The notes under the pieces: model-generated
What the model saw: only the letters and a program-made list of their open reading frames with translations
Told to the model about the DNA's origin: nothing
Databases searched by the model: none
Program-made: the position numbers and the translations under genes
Assembly: GCA_022241475.1 (NCBI GenBank)
Contig: JAKOMT010000002.1
Coordinates: 65,694 to 129,693 of the forward strand
DNA from: Microvirga sp.
GTDB taxonomy: Bacteria > Pseudomonadota > Alphaproteobacteria > Rhizobiales > Beijerinckiaceae
Reading direction: 5' to 3'
DNA: 64,000 bases
Part shown: positions 53,700 to 62,077 of the stretch, in pieces
Position numbering within the stretch: position 1 is the first letter of the stretch
Layout: each line of letters starts with the position of its first letter

Positions 53700-54131
53700 A
53701 TGGGCGACACCGGCTTGAAGATTCTCATAGTCGAGGATCAATTTTTAATTGCAAAACAGGTCGAATGGATCGTAACGACCGCCGGGCATCACGTCATCGG
53801 CATTGCCGGAACGCTCAGCGATGCGTGTCGGCTCGCAATGGCGGAAGAGCCTCATCTTGCGTTCGTCGATCTCAGCCTCGCCGATGGCCAGACAGGGGCG
53901 GCCGTCGGGCAGTTTATCAAGAACGCCTGCAAGACCGAGGTCGTTTATACGACGGCGAACCTCCGGCTTCTTCCCGACGACTTCGCCGGCGCACTCGGCG
54001 CCGTTGAAAAGCCGTTTACGAAAGGCGACCTGCTGGCGGCTCTTGCCTATATCGTCGCGATCGTCACAAACGGCCTCGTTCCCGCTCAGGTCCCCAACAG
54101 TCTGAAGCTGGCGCCTCCACAAAGGGTTTAG
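53700..54131 (+). CDS. single-domain response regulator
   Basis: 143 aa from ATG 53700, 11 nt after the kinase. CheY-like receiver: acidic pair E12-D13 in ILIVEDQFLIA, phospho-acceptor D57 in FVDLSLADG, and K104 in VEKPFTKGD. There is no output domain, so it acts by protein contact or in a phosphorelay. It is the probable partner of the LOV-like kinase. Confidence 0.92.
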   Translation: MGDTGLKILIVEDQFLIAKQVEWIVTTAGHHVIGIAGTLSDACRLAMAEEPHLAFVDLSLADGQTGAAVGQFIKNACKTEVVYTTANLRLLPDDFAGALGAVEKPFTKGDLLAALAYIVAIVTNGLVPAQVPNSLKLAPPQRV

Positions 54132-54449
54132 CGCAACCATAAGATGGCGGCGCATTCAGGCGCTGGATCGAGGCGCGCGTCGCGCCCGATGAGACCCCGG
54201 GCGAACACGACGACCGTCCGTGTCGGCCGTTCAGCCGTTGACTTGTGCGCTGCAAAAGTGGATAAGGCTCGTGGACGGATGACTATGTCCACATATCGGG
54301 CAGCGTGAATGAAGCGTCAGAGCGCTTCGAGCCCGAAACATAAATCCCCTTCCGACAGCCTGATCACGCGGGTCGTCTCCTTGTGAGCCCGCATGTCGTG
54401 ACGTCGTCGCGCGCGTGGCGCTCCTCGCCCATGCGAAAGACTCGATACC
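54132..54449. other. intergenic region before the DEAD-box helicase
   Basis: 318 nt without a supported gene. The long leader may matter for helicase expression, but no riboregulator or promoter could be identified with confidence. Confidence 0.45.
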
Positions 54450-55814
54450 TTGACCACATTCTCCGACTTCAATCTCGCCGCGCCCATCCTCAAGGCGCTC
54501 GAAGGCGAAAGCTATGTCACCCCGACGCCGATCCAGACGCAGGCGATCCCCCTCGTTCTCGAGGGCCGCGACCTGCAGGGCATCGCCCAGACCGGCACCG
54601 GCAAGACGGCGGCGTTCTCGCTGCCGATTCTCGACCGGTTCTCCCGCGACACGAAGCCCGCGCAGCGTCGCGGCTGCCGTGCGCTGATCCTGAGCCCGAC
54701 GCGCGAACTCACCAGCCAGATCGCGGACAACATCCGCATTTACGGCCGCTTCCTGCGCGTCTCGACGCAGGTCGTGTTCGGCGGCGTGCCGATCAACCGG
54801 CAGATCAAGGCGCTGGAGCGCGGCGTCGACATTCTCGTCGCGACGCCGGGCCGCCTGCTCGACCTGATCGATCGCCGCGCGCTGACGCTCGAGCATGTCG
54901 AGGTTCTCGTTCTCGACGAAGCCGACCAGATGCTCGATCTCGGCTTCATCCACGCGCTGCGCCGCGTCGTGAAGCTCGTGCCGAAGGACCGCCAGACGCT
55001 GTTCTTCTCGGCCACGATGCCCAAGACCATCGCGACGCTCGCCGACGACTTCCTGACCAATCCCGCGAAGGTCGCCGTGAAGCCCGCCGCGACCACGGCC
55101 GAGCGCGTCACCCAGCAGGTGATGTACGTCTCGACCGGCCAGAAGCAGGCGCTGCTCGCGCACGTGCTCAACAACGAGCCGATCGAGCGCGCGCTGGTCT
55201 TCACGCGCACCAAGCACGGCGCCGACCGCGTCGTTAAGCTGCTCGAGCGCGACAACATCGTCGCCGCCGCGATCCACGGCAACAAGAGCCAGGGCCAGCG
55301 CGAGCGGGCTCTTGCGGAGTTCCGCACGGGAGCCTGCCGCGTCCTCATCGCGACCGACATCGCCGCGCGCGGCATCGACGTCGACGGCGTCTCGCACGTC
55401 ATCAATTTCGAGCTTCCGAACGTGCCCGAATCCTACGTCCACCGCATCGGCCGCACCGCGCGAGCCGGAGCGGACGGCATCGCGATCTCCTTCTGCAACG
55501 GCGAGGAGCGCGCCTATCTGCGCGACATCCACCGCACGACGCGTCAGGACATCCCGGTCGTGGCGCTGCCGAAGGGCTTCACCCCGGAGCCGGAGAACGC
55601 GGGTCAGATCGCCAAGCCGGCCGCGAAGCCGGGCGGCGGACGCAATCCCGGCGGTCGTCCCGGCGGCCGTCCCCCGGGCGGCGATGGCCGCGACGCCGCC
55701 AAGCCGAGGCGCTTCGGGCGCCCCGGCGGGAGCGGCAACGGAGGCGGCCAGGGCCGTCAGGGCGAAGGCGGCGGACGCCGCTTCGCCGGCGAGGGCCGTC
55801 AGGGCGGCCGCTAA
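54450..55814 (+). CDS. DEAD-box RNA helicase (RhlE-like)
   Basis: 454 aa from TTG 54450. All core motifs are present: Q motif (PTPIQTQAIP), AQTGTGKT (47-54), PTRELTSQI, TPGRLLD, DEAD in VLVLDEADQM, SAT, RGIDVDGVSHVINF and HRIGRTARAG. The last 70 residues are Gly/Arg/Pro-rich and probably bind RNA unspecifically. It unwinds RNA duplexes in ribosome assembly or mRNA decay. A strong terminator follows. Confidence 0.96.
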   Translation: MTTFSDFNLAAPILKALEGESYVTPTPIQTQAIPLVLEGRDLQGIAQTGTGKTAAFSLPILDRFSRDTKPAQRRGCRALILSPTRELTSQIADNIRIYGRFLRVSTQVVFGGVPINRQIKALERGVDILVATPGRLLDLIDRRALTLEHVEVLVLDEADQMLDLGFIHALRRVVKLVPKDRQTLFFSATMPKTIATLADDFLTNPAKVAVKPAATTAERVTQQVMYVSTGQKQALLAHVLNNEPIERALVFTRTKHGADRVVKLLERDNIVAAAIHGNKSQGQRERALAEFRTGACRVLIATDIAARGIDVDGVSHVINFELPNVPESYVHRIGRTARAGADGIAISFCNGEERAYLRDIHRTTRQDIPVVALPKGFTPEPENAGQIAKPAAKPGGGRNPGGRPGGRPPGGDGRDAAKPRRFGRPGGSGNGGGQGRQGEGGGRRFAGEGRQGGR

Positions 55815-55841
55815 GTCGCTTCGACGCTACAACGATCATCG

Positions 55842-55869
55842 AACCCCGGCGCCTCGCGCCGGGGTTTTT
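55842..55869 (+). terminator. rho-independent terminator of the helicase gene
   Basis: An 11-bp stem (55842-55852 with 55856-55866, CTC loop) running into TTTTT at 55865-55869. Confidence 0.9.
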
Positions 55870-55943
55870 CGTTGCGCCCACTGGCACGAGCGCGGCGAAC
55901 CTGCTTCATTTCGCGACGTGACAAACCTCGACGGAGAGCGCTC

Positions 55944-56300
55944 TTGGGCCGCTTATCGACACATGTCCTCGACACGGCGCATGGCGGCCCGGCGGAGGGC
56001 GTCGCCGTCACGCTCTATCGCCTCGGCGGTGACGGCGCGCGAACAATGCTCGTCGAGACCCGCACCAACGCCGACGGGCGCACCGACGCGCCGCTCCTGA
56101 CCGGCGAGGCCTACGCGCCGGGGCGCTACGAAATCGTCTTCGCCATCGGCGCCTATTTCCGCGCGCGCGGCGTCGCGCTTCCCGATCCGGCCTTCCTCGA
56201 CGAAGTCCCGATCCGCTTCGGAATCGCGGATGCCGACGGGCATTACCATGTGCCGCTTCTCGCCTCGCCCTGGGGCTACACCACCTATCGCGGCAGTTGA
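55944..56300 (+). CDS. uraH: 5-hydroxyisourate hydrolase (transthyretin-like)
   Basis: 118 aa from TTG 55944 with GGAG about 9 nt upstream. Family signatures: LSTHVLDTAHGGPAEGVAV at the N-terminus, the HYHVPLLASPWGYTTYRGS ending with the conserved C-terminal YRGS. It hydrolyses 5-hydroxyisourate to OHCU in urate breakdown. It is followed 10 nt later by uraD; no uricase or xanthine dehydrogenase is in the window. Confidence 0.95.
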   Translation: MGRLSTHVLDTAHGGPAEGVAVTLYRLGGDGARTMLVETRTNADGRTDAPLLTGEAYAPGRYEIVFAIGAYFRARGVALPDPAFLDEVPIRFGIADADGHYHVPLLASPWGYTTYRGS

Positions 56301-56310
56301 GGAGGCGGCG

Positions 56311-56850
56311 ATGGCGATCGGTTCTCGGCAAACTCTCCCCACCAACGTCCGCCCATCGCACATGACGCGCGCGCAGTTCGTCGGACTTTATGGCGACGTC
56401 TTCGAGCATTCTGCGTGGATCGCGGAAGCCGCCCACGACGCCGGCCTCGACCAGGCGGCCGACACGCCGGAGGGATTGCAGGCGGCGATGGTCCGCGTCC
56501 TGGACGCCGCGCCCCGCGAGAGCAAGCTCGCCCTCATCCGCGCCCATCCCGATCTCGCGGGCCGCCTCGCGGTCGCCGAGATGGCGCCCGATTCGCAGAC
56601 CGAGCAGGCCTCGGCCGGCCTCACGCAGCTGACGGAAGAGGAGCGCGACCGTTTCCTCGAGCTCAACGACGCCTACAGGGCGAAGTTCGACTTCCCCTTC
56701 ATCATGGCCGTGCGCGGACGCGGCAAGGCGGAGATCATGAGCGCCTTCAAAGAGCGGCTGGACAACGATCCCGAGCGAGAATTCGAGACCGCGATGGCCG
56801 AGATCGGCAAGATCGCGCTGCTGCGCCTGCGCGAGCGCATGGGAGGGTGA
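56311..56850 (+). CDS. uraD: OHCU decarboxylase
   Basis: 179 aa from ATG 56311, preceded by GAGGAGG. Catalytic H79 in RAHPDLAGRLA, the SAGLTQLTEEER helix and the FDFPFIMAVRG substrate loop (127-137) are diagnostic. It decarboxylates 2-oxo-4-hydroxy-4-carboxy-5-ureidoimidazoline to S-allantoin. It forms an operon with uraH; the allantoinase-like gene at 4086 is not linked to it. Confidence 0.95.
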   Translation: MAIGSRQTLPTNVRPSHMTRAQFVGLYGDVFEHSAWIAEAAHDAGLDQAADTPEGLQAAMVRVLDAAPRESKLALIRAHPDLAGRLAVAEMAPDSQTEQASAGLTQLTEEERDRFLELNDAYRAKFDFPFIMAVRGRGKAEIMSAFKERLDNDPEREFETAMAEIGKIALLRLRERMGG

Positions 56851-56856
56851 CGCCCC

Positions 56857-57276
56857 CTACTCCACCGTGAAGCGCAACGTCCAGCCGCCCGCCCGCTCCG
56901 TCGTCACGACGTCCGCGCGACAATTCACGCCGCCGCTCCCTCCGGCGCGGACGGTCGGCGGAAGCCAGAAGCTTTCTCCTCCGCGCAGTCGCAGAAAGCC
57001 GAAATCGCATTCGCCGAGGCCTGGAACGCCGTATCGAAAACCGCCGCCCTGACTGTCCGGAAACCCCGCCCGCAAGACGCCGCGCGCGCTCTCGCCGGGC
57101 GCGAGGGTCTCCGGCAGCGGCGCTTCGAAACGTCCCTGAAAGCCCGATCCCGCGCGAAAGTTCAGCGGCCGCTCACCGGCGTTGACGACCTCGATGGTGG
57201 CGACGGGCTCGGCCGAAGCAGATGCTGCGCCGAAGATCGCGAGCGCCGAAACGGCGAGCATACGAAGCCGGATCAT
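56857..57276 (-). CDS. hypothetical secreted protein
   Basis: 139 aa from ATG 57276 with a perfect AAAGGAGGT. Signal peptide residues 1-22 (ASASAEP). The mature part is beta-rich with a DFGFLRLRGG stretch and two cysteines that could pair (in GLGECDFGF and GVNCRADV). No family recognised. Convergent with uraD, 6 nt between stops. Confidence 0.75.
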   Translation of the reverse strand: MIRLRMLAVSALAIFGAASASAEPVATIEVVNAGERPLNFRAGSGFQGRFEAPLPETLAPGESARGVLRAGFPDSQGGGFRYGVPGLGECDFGFLRLRGGESFWLPPTVRAGGSGGVNCRADVVTTERAGGWTLRFTVE

Positions 57277-57441
57277 GCGCACCTCCTTTGTCAAACGCGT
57301 CGCCGCGACGAGTTCTCGAGTTGGCGGCCGTGGATCGGCGAAATCAAGGCGATAGCGGCGTCGCCTTCCGTCGAACGATTGAAAATCGCGCGCGCGCCTG
57401 CCAAACATCCCGCGCGACGAACGCCCAACGCCTCACGCCGG

Positions 57442-58383
57442 ATGCCCTCCCCCATGCTCCTCGCCGTCAGCCTGATCTGCAACCCCGCCAATCCCGTTCT
57501 CACGCCCGCGCTCGTCGAGGCGGCGCTCGGCGGGGTCACCAAACGGGAATTGCGCACGCTCGATCCGGGCGTCGCCGTCGAGGCGGTGTTCGACGCGGGC
57601 GATCTCGACGATCCGAACGTCGCGCCGCTGGGCGAGGGCATCCTTCTGAGCGACTACCGCAACGCCATCGTCTCGGAGCTCGACGGCGCGCCGGTCGACG
57701 TCGTCGTGCAGCCCGCGGAGGGTCGTCGCAAGAAGCTGTTCCTCGCCGACATGGATTCGACCATGATCGCCCAGGAATGCATCGACGAGCTCGCCGATTT
57801 CGTCGGCCTCAAGGCCGAGGTCTCCGCCATCACGGAACGCGCCATGCGCGGCGAACTGCCCTTCGAGCCGGCTTTGCGCGAGCGCGTGGCGCTGCTGAAG
57901 GGCCTGCCGCTTTCCGTGATCGACGAGATCATCGACACGCGTCTCACGCTCATGCCGGGAGGCCGCGCGCTCGTCGCGACCATGCGCGCGAACGGCGCCT
58001 ACGCCGCTCTGGTGTCGGGCGGCTTCACGGTCTTCACCGGGCCGATCGCCGCGAAGATCGGCTTCGACGAGCATCGCTCCAACCGCCTCGTCATCGCGGA
58101 CGAGAAGCTCGCCGGGCTCGTCGAGGAGCCGATCGTCGGCCGCGAGGCGAAATACGCCACGCTGATCGAACTGCGCGAGCGCTTCGGGTTGTCGGAGGAA
58201 GAAACACTGGCCGTCGGCGACGGCGCCAACGACCTCGCCATGCTGGGCGAAGCGGGGCTGGGCGTCGCCTACCACGCCAAGCCCGCCGTGGCGGAGGCCG
58301 CGGCGGCGCGGGTCGATCACGGGGATCTGACGGCGCTGTTGTATATGCAGGGGTATGGGCGGGAGGAGTTCGTGGAGGGGTGA
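57442..58383 (+). CDS. serB: phosphoserine phosphatase SerB
   Basis: 313 aa from ATG 57442 (ATG 57454 is an alternative). N-terminal ACT-like region (residues 1-90), then the HAD core with FLADMDSTMIAQECIDELAD (D103, D105), VSGGFTVFTGPIA and AVGDGANDLAMLGEAG. It catalyses the last step of serine synthesis, so it feeds cysteine formation too. Single gene; the restriction-modification island begins 93 nt downstream. Confidence 0.96.
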   Translation: MPSPMLLAVSLICNPANPVLTPALVEAALGGVTKRELRTLDPGVAVEAVFDAGDLDDPNVAPLGEGILLSDYRNAIVSELDGAPVDVVVQPAEGRRKKLFLADMDSTMIAQECIDELADFVGLKAEVSAITERAMRGELPFEPALRERVALLKGLPLSVIDEIIDTRLTLMPGGRALVATMRANGAYAALVSGGFTVFTGPIAAKIGFDEHRSNRLVIADEKLAGLVEEPIVGREAKYATLIELRERFGLSEEETLAVGDGANDLAMLGEAGLGVAYHAKPAVAEAAAARVDHGDLTALLYMQGYGREEFVEG

Positions 58384-58476
58384 GGCGGGGAGAGCGGGCT
58401 AAGTCTTCTCGTCGACAACATCCGGTTTCTCGACGACGATCGGCCGTGGAGCTTTGCGATTCGTCGAGAGGTATGG

Positions 58477-59325
58477 ATGTACTGCCCTGAAATTCTCGTA
58501 CGGACCTTGTCGAAGACGACCCGAAAGGACCGTTTCGGGAACGAGTGGCAATACCATTCGCGTAGCGACCACCATTCGAAGGTGGCCTGCTGGGGGATCA
58601 TCTTCGATTTCCTCCGAACCTGTCCGCTACTGCGTTCGCACGTGGCGGCAGGCACGGTCGCGTTCGGAATCAACCATGAAATGCGCGATTTCGTTCACGA
58701 CCGAAAGAAGAACCTCGACCTCGTACTGTGTACACCCGCTGGCGGGAGGAAGCCGACTGGAGCCGGGAATTTTGCGGCCATGGCGGCGGATTACTGGATC
58801 GATCTCGCACCTGAAGAAGAGCGCGAACTCGCGACGCTCCCGCCTCTTGTACGCGCGCCTGTGGGCGGCGTTCTCGTGGCGCTGGAAGCTAAGGCATGTA
58901 TGACTGCCCATCAGCGCGCGCTACCCCGCTTGTACGATGAACTCAATTCGTCGCATTTGACCGTGCACGGAGCGAGCGACCAGGCGATCGCCGCAGGCTT
59001 CGTCATGGTCAACGCCGCCGAGAAATATCTGAGCCCGGATCTGAACAAGAAGAACAGGCGCAGCGATCCCGAGTGGAGCGCACATTCCCAACCGCGTGAC
59101 GCTGGGCTCGCGGTCGACAAGGTGAAGCAACTTCCGCGCAGGGCAAGACCGGACCAGACAGGGTATGACGCATTGTCGATCGTCGTCATCGAATGCGCGA
59201 ACGACGGATCGCCCGTTACGCTCTTGGAGCGCCCACCGGCGCCGCCGGCGGGCGACATCCATTCATACGCCTCAATGATCGACCGTCTCGGCCACATCTA
59301 CGCGACGCGTTTCAAGAACCTTTGA
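58477..59325 (+). CDS. putative restriction endonuclease, PD-(D/E)xK fold
   Basis: 282 aa from ATG 58477 with GAGAGGT upstream. The signature of the nuclease fold is D81 in KNLDLVLC, then E137-A-K139 in VALEAKACMTAHQRAL. RLYDELNSSHLTVHG follows, a pattern seen in restriction enzymes linked to C5 methyltransferases. It is convergent with vsr (54-nt overlap of 3' ends) and next to the methyltransferase, so it most likely cuts the site which that enzyme protects. Target sequence unknown. Confidence 0.75.
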   Translation: MYCPEILVRTLSKTTRKDRFGNEWQYHSRSDHHSKVACWGIIFDFLRTCPLLRSHVAAGTVAFGINHEMRDFVHDRKKNLDLVLCTPAGGRKPTGAGNFAAMAADYWIDLAPEEERELATLPPLVRAPVGGVLVALEAKACMTAHQRALPRLYDELNSSHLTVHGASDQAIAAGFVMVNAAEKYLSPDLNKKNRRSDPEWSAHSQPRDAGLAVDKVKQLPRRARPDQTGYDALSIVVIECANDGSPVTLLERPPAPPAGDIHSYASMIDRLGHIYATRFKNL

Positions 59326-59721
59326 AATCCGCTTCAGCAGTCTTTCCCCCGCTTCGGCGACGTCGCATTCCCAGATCACGACCACGCGATAGCCCCGTCG
59401 CCTCAGCGCCCACACCGTCCGAGCATCCCGCACGCGGTTATCGATGAACTTGGCGCGCCAGAAGGCGGAATTCGTTTTGGGGATCGTCGCGCGGCGGCAG
59501 TTCTTATGGTGATGCCAAAAGCACCCGTTGACGAATATGGCCCATCGACGCTTCTTGTTGGCGAAGTCGGGCGAGCCCGGCAGCGAGCGCACGTCTCGCC
59601 TGTAGGCGGCGCCCAACTCTCTCAATGCTAGCGACACGATTGTTTCCGGCGTCGTTCCGGTCCGCCGCACCGCACGCATCAGCGCGCTACGGCGCGGATC
59701 AACGGGCTTGGGCGCCCTCAT
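59272..59721 (-). CDS. vsr: very short patch repair endonuclease Vsr
   Basis: 149 aa. The Vsr signature GSPDFANKKRRWAIFVNGCF followed by WHHHKNC is present: D52 and H70 correspond to the metal-site Asp and catalytic His of E. coli Vsr. It nicks T:G mismatches that arise from deamination of 5-methylcytosine at the partner methylase's site. It overlaps the methyltransferase stop by 4 nt (ATGA), so the two are translationally coupled. Confidence 0.95.
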   Translation of the reverse strand: MRAPKPVDPRRSALMRAVRRTGTTPETIVSLALRELGAAYRRDVRSLPGSPDFANKKRRWAIFVNGCFWHHHKNCRRATIPKTNSAFWRAKFIDNRVRDARTVWALRRRGYRVVVIWECDVAEAGERLLKRISKVLETRRVDVAETVDH

Positions 59722-60899
59722 TCCGCCGCTATGGCGGAGACCCCATGCCGGACCGGCGCGGGCCCCTCGCCGTACTCCATCACGCCGAGATGGATACGCA
59801 ACGCATCCAGAAATCCCGGCGCGAAACGCAACGTGCTGCGCTCTGCGCGAGAGAGGAATCCTCGCGTCGCCCGAGCTGATAGCGGTTTTCCGGGATAGGC
59901 GAGAAAATCCGCGAGCGGCGGACGATCACGCCAGACGGGGAAGGCGTTGATCTCGACTCCACAGCGCTTAGAGCCGTCGAATCTGGCCGCTTTCGGCCAT
60001 TTGCCGTCTCCGGCGAGGTCGCGGTCGCGGTCTTTCTTGTAATCCCCCGGTGTCGCCAGGCGCTCGCCGAGCCATTGCGCGACCGGAACGGTGACGGCGT
60101 TGCCGATGAGCGACCAACGGATGGACGCCCGGGCCACAGCCTCGGCGGGTTTCGTCCAATCCGCCTCAAAACCTTGCAGGCGCTCGGCGTCGCGAATATC
60201 CGGCGTCACCACCTGGCCGTCCGGGAGCAGTATCGCCGGCGGCGAGGCGATCCCGACGGTCGAGCCGTTCTTGAGGGTGGGAACTGCGTCCGGCGCCCAG
60301 CCGAGCCCCCTGACGCCTTCCGTCCAATAGAAGCCGTGAGCGTAGCACGAAAGGTTCGTTTCGCGGGGCCGGGGTTCAGCTTCGTCCGCGAATAGAACCG
60401 ATGCAGGATCGATATCCGTCAAAGTCGCTACGAATAGAACGCGCTCGCGTCGTTGGGGCAGGAAGCCCAGCGAATTCACGACACGGTAGGCCCAGCGATA
60501 TCCACGCTCTTCGAACGCATCGACCAGAGTCCGCAGCGCTCTCCCCTTGTCGAGATGCAGCATGAAGGACACGTTCTCGAGCACGACCCACGGCGTCCGC
60601 CGCTGATCCAGCAAACGGAAGACATGACCGACGAGGCCCGAGCGCCCCCCGTTAATCCCGGCGGTTCGTCCGGCTTGACTAAGATCCTGACAAGGAAAAC
60701 CCGCCACGAGGATCTCTACGTTTTCGGGAAGGGACCTCAGCGTCCGAACATCCAGCTCGACCGGGGCGCCGGGATGCTTGGCCCGTAGAACCGCGCGTGC
60801 AGGCTCCCAAATCTCGCAGAACATCTCGGGGCGATGACCGGCCGCGCTGAGCCCAGCTTCGAGACCGCCGATTCCCGCAAAAAGCCCAGCGACGCGCAT
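59718..60899 (-). CDS. DNA (cytosine-5) methyltransferase
   Basis: 393 aa from ATG 60899 (GAAGGGA 5 nt upstream). Motif I LFAGIGGLEAGLSAAGH, motif IV GFPCQDLSQAG with catalytic C70, motif VI WVVLENVSF, motif VIII PQRRERVLFVA and motif X IGNAVTVPVAQWLGERL are all in order. The short variable region suggests a small target. A C-terminal tail of about 90 residues beyond motif X is unusual. It heads an operon with vsr and protects DNA from the neighbouring nuclease. Confidence 0.95.
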   Translation of the reverse strand: MRVAGLFAGIGGLEAGLSAAGHRPEMFCEIWEPARAVLRAKHPGAPVELDVRTLRSLPENVEILVAGFPCQDLSQAGRTAGINGGRSGLVGHVFRLLDQRRTPWVVLENVSFMLHLDKGRALRTLVDAFEERGYRWAYRVVNSLGFLPQRRERVLFVATLTDIDPASVLFADEAEPRPRETNLSCYAHGFYWTEGVRGLGWAPDAVPTLKNGSTVGIASPPAILLPDGQVVTPDIRDAERLQGFEADWTKPAEAVARASIRWSLIGNAVTVPVAQWLGERLATPGDYKKDRDRDLAGDGKWPKAARFDGSKRCGVEINAFPVWRDRPPLADFLAYPGKPLSARATRGFLSRAERSTLRFAPGFLDALRIHLGVMEYGEGPAPVRHGVSAIAAE

Positions 60900-61014
60900 C
60901 CGATTCCCTTCACTTACCATCAGCGCATCTTGATCGATGCGCCGCCGGAATGGAAGCACCGGACGCGAAAAATGTTCTCATTTTGTTTCATGCGTTCGAT
61001 AGGGCGCCAGCGCT

Positions 61015-61212
61015 CTACGAATAAACCCCACGCTCCATCCGGATCAGGAGCGCGAGAACCTGCTCGTATCCCTCTGGGTCGACGATCAAAGCCTCTGGAA
61101 TCGCCCCGTTCAGGCCGATCTGCGGGGCCCGCATCCATAGCGCCTCCTCTTCACGCGAGCCGAGAACGCGGGTTGCAAGTTCGATCAGTTCGCCTTGTCG
61201 ATCTTTCGCCAT
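61015..61212 (-). CDS. stand-alone MbcA/ParS/Xre toxin-binding domain (DUF2384) protein
   Basis: 65 aa from ATG 61212, 3 nt after the MoxR stop. VLGSREEEALWMRAPQIGLN followed by EALIVDPEGYEQVLALLIRM and ERGVYS match the C-terminal DUF2384 domain of antitoxins that pair with RES toxins. The usual N-terminal HTH domain is missing and no RES toxin gene is adjacent. It is either an orphan or remnant antitoxin, or a small anti-toxin/regulator belonging to the defence island. Confidence 0.7.
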   Translation of the reverse strand: MAKDRQGELIELATRVLGSREEEALWMRAPQIGLNGAIPEALIVDPEGYEQVLALLIRMERGVYS

Positions 61213-61215
61213 CCC

Positions 61216-62055
61216 TCACCCCCGCCGGCTCACGAACGCCAGCTTCTCGAACAGCGCCACATCCTGCTCGTTCTTCAAAAGCGCCCCATGCAAGGGCGGG
61301 ATGAGTTTACGCGTGCTCGTCTCGCGCAAGGTCTCGGGCGAGACATCCTCCGAAACGAGCAGCTTGAGCCAGTCGAGCAGCTCGGAGGTCGAGGGCTTCT
61401 TCTTGAGGCCGGGGATCTCGCGCGTGTCGAAGAAGGCCTTCATGGCCTCCTCGACGAGGCGCTTCTTGATTCCGGGGAAATGCACTTCGACGATCCGGGC
61501 CATGGTCTCGTCGTCGGGGAAGCGGATGTAGTGGAAGAAGCAGCGGCGCAGGAAGGCGTCGGGCAGCTCTTTCTCGTTGTTCGAGGTGATGACGACGATC
61601 GGCCGGCGCTCGGCGCGGATCGTCTCGCCCGTCTCGTAGACGTGGAACTCCATCCGGTCGAGTTCGAGCAGGAGGTCGTTGGGGAACTCGATGTCGGCCT
61701 TGTCGATCTCGTCGATGAGGAGCACGGGCCGGACGTCGGCCGCGAAGGCCTCCCAAAGCTTGCCGCGCCGTATGTAGTTTCGGATATCGCTGACGCGCGG
61801 ATCGCCGAGCTGGCTGTCGCGCAGGCGCGAGACGGCGTCGTATTCGTAGAGCCCCTGCTGGGCCTTCGTCGTCGACTTGACGTGCCAGGTGATGAGCGGC
61901 GCGCCGAGCCCCTTGGCGATCTCCTCCGCGAGCACCGTCTTGCCCGTGCCCGGCTCGCCCTTCACGAGCAGCGGGCGCTCGAGCACGATCGCGGCGTTGA
62001 CCGCCACCTTGAGATCGTCGGTCGCAACATAGTCCTTGGTGCCCGCAAAACGCAT
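61216..62055 (-). CDS. MoxR family AAA+ ATPase
   Basis: 279 aa from ATG 62055 with GAGAGGAAAG upstream. Walker A GEPGTGKT (33-40), Walker B VLLIDEIDKAD, sensor 1 VVITSNNEKELPDAFLRRCF. MoxR ATPases are chaperones that insert metals or assemble complexes, usually with a von Willebrand factor A (CoxE-like) protein encoded next to them. Here the next gene is the short DUF2384 protein, and the expected vWA gene is absent. It is 22 nt downstream of the molybdopterin oxidoreductase and may help to mature it. Confidence 0.93.
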   Translation of the reverse strand: MRFAGTKDYVATDDLKVAVNAAIVLERPLLVKGEPGTGKTVLAEEIAKGLGAPLITWHVKSTTKAQQGLYEYDAVSRLRDSQLGDPRVSDIRNYIRRGKLWEAFAADVRPVLLIDEIDKADIEFPNDLLLELDRMEFHVYETGETIRAERRPIVVITSNNEKELPDAFLRRCFFHYIRFPDDETMARIVEVHFPGIKKRLVEEAMKAFFDTREIPGLKKKPSTSELLDWLKLLVSEDVSPETLRETSTRKLIPPLHGALLKNEQDVALFEKLAFVSRRG

Positions 62056-62077
62056 CGTCTTTCCTCTCGAACCCGGT

